Source of the DNA: Acidobacteriota bacterium
GTDB lineage: Bacteria; Acidobacteriota; Blastocatellia; Pyrinomonadales; Pyrinomonadaceae
Direction: 5' to 3'
Assembly (NCBI GenBank): GCA_963169175.1
Contig: CAUJFK010000248.1
Span: 1 to 18,904, forward strand
Length of the DNA: 18,904 bases
Below the pieces are notes generated by a model. The model ran no database searches and was not told the DNA's origin. It worked only from the letters and a program-made list of their open reading frames with translations. The position numbers and the translations under genes were made by a program. This document shows, piece by piece, positions 13,424 to 18,904 of this stretch; within the stretch, counting starts at the first letter, position 1; each line of letters starts with the position of its first letter.

Positions 13424-13799
13424 TGTTTATTACATAGACATTGATGAAGCCGTTTGGTCGCACTTCTAGTTGATGTGGTCGTGGGACGAAACATATTTTG
13501 GTATTGACTGAATTGAGCTGATTGAATCCGCACTGACTCGCCCCCAATTTGCAGCCCAATATCAGGATGCCGATCTTATTGAGCAGGCTGCCACCCTTTG
13601 TTATGGCCTTATTAAGAATCATCCGTGGCGCGGCGGAAATAAGCGAACTGCCACTCATTTGATGGAACATTTTCTTTTGTTGAACGGAATTGAGCTTACT
13701 TACGATCTCGAAGAAATGTTACTTCTTGCTCTTTCGGTTGAAGCGGACGACTGTAAGGTTGGCGAGATAGCTCAATGGCTTCGAGAGCATATGAGTTGA
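13416..13799 (+). pseudogene. Doc/Fic-type toxin gene with two premature stop codons
   Basis: One uninterrupted frame from GTG 13416 to TGA 13797-13799 (128 codons) encodes MTDVYYIDIDEAVWSHF, stop, LMWSWDETYFGID, stop, then IELIESALTRPQFAAQYQD and CYGLIKNHPWRGGNKRTATH, continuing to QWLREHMS. HPWRGGNKRTA is the Fic/Doc active-site motif (HPFxxGNKRTA-like). The stops are TAG 13467-13469 and TGA 13509-13511. No shift is needed, so the mutations are two base changes; both could be C-to-T (CAG to TAG, CGA to TGA). No ATG start lies between the second stop and the motif, so an active product is unlikely. Confidence 0.85.
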
Positions 13800-13943
13800 T
13801 ATGAAGAAAAACTTTTTGGCGATTGAGAAATACAAAGAAAAACCAAAATGATCCTTATACTTTATTGAACTAAAGTTTGAAGTTAGTTGTAAATAGCCGA
13901 GTGAAAACTCACTCAATTTGTGGCTATAACTCTTTTCTATAGT
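13800..13943 (+). other. A+T-rich spacer before etfB with small hairpin
   Basis: This spacer contains only a 16-codon reading (ATG 13801) that I do not call. A 6-bp hairpin GAGTGA/TCACTC lies at 13899-13914. A weak promoter-like pair is possible: TTGAAC at 13865-13870 followed after 17 bases by TGTAAA. etfB must be transcribed from here or by read-through, but I cannot fix the site. Confidence 0.3.
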
Positions 13944-14720
13944 ATGAAGATAATTGTTCTAATGAAGCAGGTCGCGAATAAAGACGCGGTCTTGCGTATT
14001 TCCGCCGATGAGAAGTGGATCAACGAGGCGGACGTTGCCCAGCAGACGAACGAATCGGACGGTTATGCCCTGGAAGAGGCATTGCGGATGAAGGAAGCAA
14101 AGGGCGAAGGCGAGGTGATCGTTTGCTCGCTTGGGCCGCAGAGCGCAAAGACCGTTATCAAGGACGCACTTGCACGCGGCGCCGACCGGGCGGTCCACGT
14201 TGTTGTTGACGATTCGAAAACGCTTTCGCCATATCAGATCGCGGCTGCTATCGTCGATGCCATCCGTGAGGAAAACGCGGACCTTGTGTTCGCCGGCCTC
14301 CAGTCGGACGATTCCAGCTTTGGGCAGACGGGTGTGATCCTCGCCGAACTGCTCGGCATTCCGCACGCGACCATCGTGATCGAGGTTGACCGATCAAAAC
14401 TTAATGGAACGGTCCGCCTAAAACGCGAACTGGAAAGCGGCTGGTATCAATGGTTTACGTATCAAACGCCCGCTCTCTTGACCATTCAGTCCGGTATTTC
14501 GCAGATCCGCTATGCCTCTTTGAAAGGCATCATGGCCGCAAAGAAAAAGGAGATCCGCGATGTGGCCCCGACGATAGCCGATCTCGCCGGCAAGCAAACT
14601 ATACAGAAGGTCTATCTACCGCTGAAAACAAAGCAGACACAATTGCTAGGCAATGGCGACGCAAAGGCGGGCGCGGTCGAACTGGTCGAGAAGCTTAAGG
14701 TCGAAGTTAGGGTTATATAG
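13944..14720 (+). CDS. etfB: Electron transfer flavoprotein beta subunit
   Basis: 258 residues from ATG 13944, starting MKIIVLMKQVANKDAVLRI (a GTG at 13920 would add 8 unlikely residues). Family features: INEADVAQQTNESDGYALEEALRMKE, VIVCSLGPQSAKTVIKDALARGADRAVHV (the AMP-binding region) and DLVFAGLQSDDSSFGQTG. With EtfA it forms the FAD-containing heterodimer that takes electrons from acyl-CoA and other flavin dehydrogenases and passes them to ETF:quinone oxidoreductase. etfA follows after an 81-base gap. No partner dehydrogenase or FixC/ETF-QO gene is visible here. Confidence 0.95.
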   Translation: MKIIVLMKQVANKDAVLRISADEKWINEADVAQQTNESDGYALEEALRMKEAKGEGEVIVCSLGPQSAKTVIKDALARGADRAVHVVVDDSKTLSPYQIAAAIVDAIREENADLVFAGLQSDDSSFGQTGVILAELLGIPHATIVIEVDRSKLNGTVRLKRELESGWYQWFTYQTPALLTIQSGISQIRYASLKGIMAAKKKEIRDVAPTIADLAGKQTIQKVYLPLKTKQTQLLGNGDAKAGAVELVEKLKVEVRVI

Positions 14721-14762
14721 TTGAGTTTCTCCGATTGCGGTTGGCGGCCAGGCTATGTGCCC

Positions 14763-14786
14763 GCAGAGCCGCAAAGACGCAGAATA
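14763..14786. repeat. Short CGCAGAG/CGCAAAG-type dispersed repeat in etfB-etfA spacer
   Basis: CGCAGAGCCGCAAAGACGCA-type sequence in the 81-base gap between the etf genes. It consists of three degenerate ~8-base units (CGCAGAGC, CGCAAAGA, CGCAGAAT). It is related to the arms at 9131-9149 and 9223-9241. Confidence 0.5.
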
Positions 14787-14801
14787 GTCGAAATAAGATC
14801 T

Positions 14802-15773
14802 ATGATCCTAGTATTTATCGAACACAAAGATTGCGTTCTTAACAAAACATCGCTCGAAGCGGTTGCGGCGGCACAGGCGATAGGAAAAGACCTTGGCCTG
14901 AAGGCAACGGCTGTCATACCCTGCGGGTCCGGCGAGTGCACGCTTGCCCAGGAGATCGCCGGTTACGATCTGGAAAAAGTGATCGTTGCGAAAAGCGAGA
15001 AGCTGGGAACCTACACTCCCGACGGCTATGCCGATGCGTGGGAGCAGGTCATCAAAGCGACGAATCCTCAGTACGTCGTCATGTCCCATACATACCAGGT
15101 ACGGGACTTTGCTCCGAAGGTAGCGGCACGTCTTGGACGTGAGGTTGTGGGCGACGTAATTCGCTATCGTGCGGAAGGCGGGAAACTGGTTCTTACACGT
15201 CGTATCTTTCTGGGCAAACTCGATGCCGATGTGACCGTCGGCGGCGAGGCGCCATATTTCGTGACTTTCCAGTCGGGATCGTTCCGCGGTGAGAATGCCG
15301 CAAAGGGAAGTGCGGCGGTCGAAACGATGGATGTTAGCGTCGGCGACCTTCGGATGACTCCGGAAGCGCCGTTCCAGGAGGCAAAGGCCTCGGTCGATCT
15401 GACAAAGAGCGAGATCATCGTTGCGGTCGGGCGCGGCATCAAGTCGCAGGAAAACATCGCGGTTGCTCAGCAATTGGCAGATGTTCTCGGTGCCGATCTT
15501 GCCGCCTCACGTCCGATCTGCGATAACGATTGGCTGCCGATCGACCGGCAGATAGGCTCATCCGGCCAAACCGTTGCCCCAAAGGTCTATATTGCTCTCG
15601 GAATATCTGGAGCCATCCAGCACATTGTTGGAATGAAGAACGCAGGCACGATCGTCGCGATAAATAAGGACGCCGAGGCCCCTATCTTCGACATTGCGGA
15701 TTACGGGATAGTCGGCGATCTGTTTGAGGCAGTGCCGGTCATGGTCGAAGAGATCAAGAAAGCGAACGGTTAG
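14802..15773 (+). CDS. etfA: Electron transfer flavoprotein alpha subunit
   Basis: 323 residues from ATG 14802; the upstream in-frame extension to 14721 is spacer and repeat. The N-terminal domain begins MILVFIEHKDCVLNKTSLEA. The C-terminal FAD domain has VAVGRGIKSQENIAVAQQLA, LGADLAASRPICD, GSSGQTVAPKVYIALGISGA, IQHIVGMKNAGTIVAINKD and APIFDIADYGIVGD, which bind the FAD. It is the partner of EtfB. The operon ends here at a strong terminator. Confidence 0.95.
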   Translation: MILVFIEHKDCVLNKTSLEAVAAAQAIGKDLGLKATAVIPCGSGECTLAQEIAGYDLEKVIVAKSEKLGTYTPDGYADAWEQVIKATNPQYVVMSHTYQVRDFAPKVAARLGREVVGDVIRYRAEGGKLVLTRRIFLGKLDADVTVGGEAPYFVTFQSGSFRGENAAKGSAAVETMDVSVGDLRMTPEAPFQEAKASVDLTKSEIIVAVGRGIKSQENIAVAQQLADVLGADLAASRPICDNDWLPIDRQIGSSGQTVAPKVYIALGISGAIQHIVGMKNAGTIVAINKDAEAPIFDIADYGIVGDLFEAVPVMVEEIKKANG

Positions 15774-15799
15774 GTAACTTTTCTCTAGGAATTAGAATT

Positions 15800-15841
15800 G
15801 GCCCGGTTTCGAAATGATCGAGATCGGGCCTTTTCTATTTT
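15800..15841 (+). terminator. Intrinsic terminator after etfA
   Basis: A stem of about 13 bp (15800-15812 with 15818-15830; outer GGCCCG/CGGGCC, inner part with two G-T pairs) and a 5-base loop, followed by TTTTCTATTTT. It sits 26 bases after the etfA stop and ends about 10 bases before the convergent DUF1990 stop. Confidence 0.88.
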
Positions 15842-15851
15842 GTCGCTCGGC

Positions 15852-16433
15852 TTACTGGGCCGCTGCCCTGCGCACTGCGTTCAACATTGCTTGTTTTGAA
15901 TCCGCAACAAACTGCTTCTGCAGATATCTTGCATATGGAGAACCAAGCCGGGCCAGCGGGTGCGTTGGCCGCGAGAATGAGTAAAGGTCGTAAAACACCT
16001 CGCCGGTCGTTCCGTCGAGTTCGACCAAAAAGCGTTCTTCACCCGATTCGGCATGATCGGCAAGCGTCCCGTAGGTAAACCCGAATCGATTTGGCTCGTC
16101 GATCGTGTAAACGATCCGAGCGGCGTTCAGGCTATAAAAACCCAGATGCCGTGCCATCATCGCGACGTTGCGGCCTTCCTCGATCGGCGTATCCGGCCAG
16201 CAGATGCCGCACCAGCCGAGGTCGAACATTTTCCAGCCTCTTACCGCTTGCTTGGCGTGCTCCCACGCCCTGTCACCGTTGCCGCTCAGGATGCGGCTAT
16301 GATCGTAATAAGAATAGCCGCCCGGCAATTCGCCTCGTGTCGCCCCGATGTCGGGGTAGGAGAAAGACAGCCGCGCGGCCGAATCGAGAAATTCATTTAT
16401 CTGGGTCCTATCAGGTTTTGAGAAGTAGAACAT
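15852..16433 (-). CDS. DUF1990 family protein
   Basis: 193 residues from ATG 16433 (MFYFSKPDRTQINEFL). Recognised by SFSYPDIGATRGELPGGY near the start and by the C-terminal YSFSRPTHPLARLGSPYARYLQKQF, both typical of DUF1990 proteins, whose biochemical role is not established. No signal peptide. A longer reading to 16505 adds 24 residues across the upstream hairpin and is unlikely. It lies 105 bases downstream of the radical SAM gene on the same strand and may be co-transcribed. Confidence 0.85.
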   Translation of the reverse strand: MFYFSKPDRTQINEFLDSAARLSFSYPDIGATRGELPGGYSYYDHSRILSGNGDRAWEHAKQAVRGWKMFDLGWCGICWPDTPIEEGRNVAMMARHLGFYSLNAARIVYTIDEPNRFGFTYGTLADHAESGEERFLVELDGTTGEVFYDLYSFSRPTHPLARLGSPYARYLQKQFVADSKQAMLNAVRRAAAQ

Positions 16434-16441
16434 AGCCGAAT

Positions 16442-16474
16442 GGTCCGCGTGTAAAATGTAACACGGAACGGACC
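16442..16474 (-). other. Hairpin between the radical SAM gene and the DUF1990 gene
   Basis: GGTCCG plus CGTGT (16442-16452) pair with ACACG and CGGACC (16461-16465, 16469-16474), with a 3-base bulge and an 8-base loop. It ends 8 bases before the DUF1990 start codon, has no T-tract, and could affect DUF1990 translation. Confidence 0.4.
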
Positions 16475-16538
16475 GGACGGCCTTCTGCCACCCAGAATGC
16501 CGCATTCGACAGGCTTGGTTTTAGGCCTCGTATTGAGG

Positions 16539-18023
16539 TTATTCGCAATATTTGTCTGTGATCTGGCGGAAATGGTATCCCATCGCGGCCAGCGTGAGGC
16601 CGTGGGCAAAGTGCTGCGAATGGTGCCGGATGAGGCGATAGAAATAGCCCCAGAACTCCGTCCGCGAATTGTCCCGGATGCCAAGCGTGTATATGAGGTT
16701 CAAAAATGAACGAAGGTCATCACGCAGCCGGGACTGCCGCGGCTCGATCCGGTTTTGACGAAAGCGTGAAAGACAGTCCAATGCCCGGCGATAGTATTCA
16801 GTTGGGCTGTAGATAGAGCGGAGTATATTCTTGTACCCTTCAACCAGCCGATCGGCGTCCATCCGCGGGACAAAGTTGATAGTGCAATCCGTGTTGTTTC
16901 CGGTGCTGACATCCAATAGCCGTCCTTCCTTTTCAAGCCGCCTCCACAACTGCGTATCTGGAAGTGCGGCAAGAAGGCCGACCATCGCAAGCGGTATTCC
17001 GCTCTCACGGATAAATTTCATTTGCAGCTCAAAAATATCTTCCGGGTCATTGTCGAAACCTACGATAAAGCCCGCCATTATCTCCATCCCATGCTCCTGG
17101 ATCTTATGTATCGATTCGAGCAGGTTGCGGCGCGTGTTCTGTCCCTTTTGGGCCTGCTTGAGGCTTTCCTCTACCGGCGTTTCAATGCCTAGAAAAACGC
17201 GGCGGAATCCGGCGGCCTCCATCTGCTCAAGCAGTGTATCGTCTTCCGCCAAATTTACGCTGGCTTCGGTAATGAACGAAAACGGATAATCGTTCGTTCG
17301 TGCCCATTCGATAAGATCGGGCATAAACAAACGCACATTCTTTCTGTTGCCGATAAAGTTATCATCGACCACAAAGACCAGCCCCCGCCAACCGGTCGCC
17401 TTTAGTGCATCAAGCTCCGCAAGCATCTGTGCGTTGGGTTTTGTTCTGGGAACACGGCCGTAGATCTCGATAATGTCGCAGAACTCACAGTTAAATGGGC
17501 AGCCGCGGGAATACTGGACACTCATTGCACTGTATTTGCTCATGTCGATCAACGAAAAGTCCGGTACAGGTGTGAGTTCAAGCGATGGACGTTCCGGGGC
17601 CTCGTATATCTTTCGGGCGATACCGAGTTCGAGGTCATTGAGAAACTCAGGCAAAGTAGTTTCGGCCTCGCCAATAAAGATATGGTCAGCATCGGGCAGC
17701 CGCTCAGAGCTGGTTGAAACATACGGCCCGCCGACGACGGTCTTTTTGCCCATTGAGCGGCAAAGCTCCACCACTTTTTCAAGCGACCTGTTTTGCACGA
17801 TCATCGCGCTGATGAAAACTACGTCCGCCCACTCAATGTCCTCGGGCCACAATGCCTCAACGTTCATGTCAACAAGCCGGCGTTCCCATGCGGTCGGGAT
17901 CATGGGGGCAACCGTCAGCAGGCCCAGAGGCGGAAAGGCTGCCTTTTTGCCCTCAAATTTCAGGGCGTGACGAAAACTCCAGTAAGTATCCGGGAACTCG
18001 GGGTAGACAAGTAGTATTTTCAT
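16539..18023 (-). CDS. B12-binding domain radical SAM protein (DUF4070, HpnP/HpnR-like)
   Basis: 494 residues. An N-terminal Rossmann/cobalamin-binding-like domain (MKILLVYPEFPDTYWSF, AAFPPLGLLTVAPM) is followed by the [4Fe-4S] motif RGCPFNCEFCD (Cys175, Cys179, Cys182), which binds S-adenosylmethionine. Next come DDNFIGNRKNV, FITEASVNLAEDD and GIETPVEESLKQAQKGQN; a DUF4070-type C-terminal region runs to residue 494. The family includes hopanoid C2 and C3 methylases (HpnP, HpnR) and many of unknown substrate. The overall pattern fits best there, but no other hopanoid gene is adjacent, so the substrate is open. The canonical DxHxxG cobalamin motif is not obvious (DMNVEAL at 52-58 takes its place). 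Ribosome-binding site GGAAA before ATG 18023. Confidence 0.88.
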   Translation of the reverse strand: MKILLVYPEFPDTYWSFRHALKFEGKKAAFPPLGLLTVAPMIPTAWERRLVDMNVEALWPEDIEWADVVFISAMIVQNRSLEKVVELCRSMGKKTVVGGPYVSTSSERLPDADHIFIGEAETTLPEFLNDLELGIARKIYEAPERPSLELTPVPDFSLIDMSKYSAMSVQYSRGCPFNCEFCDIIEIYGRVPRTKPNAQMLAELDALKATGWRGLVFVVDDNFIGNRKNVRLFMPDLIEWARTNDYPFSFITEASVNLAEDDTLLEQMEAAGFRRVFLGIETPVEESLKQAQKGQNTRRNLLESIHKIQEHGMEIMAGFIVGFDNDPEDIFELQMKFIRESGIPLAMVGLLAALPDTQLWRRLEKEGRLLDVSTGNNTDCTINFVPRMDADRLVEGYKNILRSIYSPTEYYRRALDCLSRFRQNRIEPRQSRLRDDLRSFLNLIYTLGIRDNSRTEFWGYFYRLIRHHSQHFAHGLTLAAMGYHFRQITDKYCE

Positions 18024-18246
18024 TGTGTTTCCAGACTATTACTATGAAGCGGTGACTGCAATAGTTTTTCTTGAAGATGACAAAAGAATTACACAGTTGA
18101 TGGCAGAATTCGCTCGATTTGTGGTTGTTCGTAGTGGCGAAACCGGAGGATAGACCACGAAAATTCACAAAACAAGAGCGAAAGGCACGAACTAAGGAAT
18201 TTCACTTCGTAACGTGGCGACTTTGAACAAATCCTGACTCGATATC

Positions 18247-18293
18247 GTTAGAACTCTGGGCGGAGGACGGTAGCTGCCGCTCTCGGTTCTGAC
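18247..18293. repeat. Degenerate family A-like palindrome upstream of the tRNA gene
   Basis: GTTAGAAC (18247-18254) and GTTCTGAC (18286-18293) are inverted with one mismatch and flank GCGG/CCGC inner parts. The GGTTCTGAC end equals the end of the pyrB and fabH palindromes. It lies in a 300-base gene-free stretch (18024-18321) that otherwise shows no gene or promoter I can support. Confidence 0.4.
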
Positions 18294-18321
18294 AGGTCCC
18301 GAATTTGTTATCGGCGGCAAT

Positions 18322-18351
18322 TTGACAACAAAATTCGCAAAAAGGTATTCT
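18322..18351 (+). promoter_or_regulatory. Promoter of the tRNA-Glu gene
   Basis: TTGACA (18322-18327), 18-base spacer, TATTCT (18346-18351). The predicted start near 18358 would give a leader of about 68 bases containing a 7-bp hairpin (CGCCTGA 18359-18365 with TCAGGCG 18386-18392), to be removed by RNase P. Confidence 0.65.
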
Positions 18352-18425
18352 TATCGTTCGCCTGAGGTCACCCGGTATCGACTTTTCAGGCGGATGAACC
18401 GAGCAAATGCTTCGGTTTCCAGCAT

Positions 18426-18500
18426 GTCCGGTTCGTCTAGGGGTTAGGACACCGCCCTTTCACGGCGGCAACACGGGTTCAAATCCCGTACCGGATACCA
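18426..18500 (+). tRNA. tRNA-Glu (anticodon UUC), CCA encoded
   Basis: 72 bases plus CCA. The acceptor stem GTCCGGT pairs with ACCGGAT (first pair G-U). The anticodon arm is CCGCC-CTTTCAC-GGCGG with TTC in the loop, and the T arm is ACGGG-TTCAAAT-CCCGT. It decodes GAA/GAG. The gene is complete and typical. Confidence 0.97.
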
Positions 18501-18541
18501 TCTTTAACGACGGTTTTTGCATCGAACCGTCAGGAAACGCG

Positions 18542-18574
18542 ATTCGCTTGGCCACCCAAGCGAATTTTTGTTTT
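18542..18574 (+). terminator. Intrinsic terminator of the tRNA-Glu transcript
   Basis: ATTCGCTTGG (18542-18551) pairs with CCAAGCGAAT (18556-18565) around a CCAC loop, followed by TTTTTGTTTT. A second hairpin, GACGGTT/AACCGTC (18509-18515/18525-18531), lies between it and the tRNA. Confidence 0.85.
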
Positions 18575-18809
18575 AACGGAAGATGATGTTGTAAAAGCTC
18601 TCAGAGACAGCTCGAATGTGATGTTCTTGTTCCGAAATTCAGATTTCCTTCATCTACTTCGGTGGCCGGTAACTGTTTTATCACGGAATAAGATGACGAA
18701 AAATACTGAAAAGATGAACAAGAGTCGGCGTAGAACGTGCATATATCATGGGTAGTTTTCAGACATGCACTTGCGAGAACGGCAGGAACGGTTTGCCGGA
18801 CGGAGACTG

Positions 18810-18904
18810 ATGAAATTACGAACGCTTTTTGGGGTCATGTTGTTGGCTACCGCGGCCGGTGCCGTCAGGGCGCAGACTGACACTATATTGGTGCTGCCAT
18901 TCGA
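18810..18904 (+). CDS. Exported protein, N-terminal fragment cut by window edge
   Basis: ATG 18810 with GGAG at 18802-18805. The visible 31 residues form a signal peptide: MKLRTLFGV, a hydrophobic core MLLATAAGA, and a likely signal peptidase I site V-R-A before QTD, followed by TILVLPF. The mature start resembles exported proteins that open with an (I/V)LVLPFEN segment, but function cannot be assigned from what is visible. The 235 bases before it show nothing else I can support. Confidence 0.7.
   Translation, partial: MKLRTLFGVMLLATAAGAVRAQTDTILVLPF

Noticed and set aside
13801..13851. 16-codon reading MKKNFLAIEKYKEKPK after the toxin pseudogene
   Set aside because: Too short, no clear ribosome-binding site, A-rich spacer composition.
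1..18904. CRISPR array, prophage or secondary-metabolite cluster
   Set aside because: No regularly spaced direct repeats, no phage or synthase genes; the repeats present are isolated palindromes.

Overview
The window is a mostly core-metabolism stretch of a Gram-negative-type bacterial chromosome of moderate to fairly high G+C. Gene content, protein style and several families of small dispersed palindromes remind me of Acidobacteriota (Blastocatellia/Pyrinomonadaceae-like). This is an inference from pattern memory; no 16S gene or marker tree is available here.

Layout, left to right. The left edge holds the first 18 codons of an IS110-type transposase on the minus strand, followed by a non-coding stretch rich in hairpins. 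A large hybrid sensor kinase (463-2910, +) faces a TerC-family membrane protein (minus). Next is a minus-strand pyrimidine cluster, read as pyrR, a frameshifted small gene, a small intact gene, pyrB and pyrC. It is divergent from pyrD (+). A near-consensus promoter at 8540-8567 then opens a plus-strand run: DUF177/YceD, rpmF (L32), fabH, fabD, acpP and fabF. This is the usual ribosome/fatty-acid cluster but without plsX and fabG. An A+T-richer patch carries a putative antitoxin and a Doc/Fic-type toxin gene killed by two in-frame stops. etfB and etfA follow and end at a strong terminator. On the minus strand lie a DUF1990 protein and a B12-binding/radical SAM (DUF4070, HpnP/HpnR-like) protein. 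The right end has a tRNA-Glu(UUC) gene with its own promoter and terminator, then the signal-peptide start of an exported protein cut by the window edge.

How the genes fit together. pyrB, pyrC and pyrD supply three consecutive steps of de novo UMP synthesis, and pyrR is the matching regulator. FabD, AcpP, FabH and FabF load and start fatty-acid elongation. EtfAB passes electrons from flavin dehydrogenases to the quinone pool, the same pool that a class 2 PyrD reduces.

The most unusual signal is a set of palindromic repeats that invade genes as well as spacers. One 79-bp palindrome lies in frame inside pyrB and adds about 26 residues. A relative of it covers the fabH stop codon, and a third, weaker copy lies upstream of the tRNA. 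A second palindrome family occurs in frame inside pyrC (about 19 residues) and again in the pyrB-pyrC spacer, where a pyrC ribosome-binding site would be expected. Other points worth a look are a terminator hairpin overlapping the stop codon of the small gene just before pyrB, which could act as a translation-coupled attenuator, and two promoters whose spacing predicts leaderless mRNAs (pyrR, fabH).
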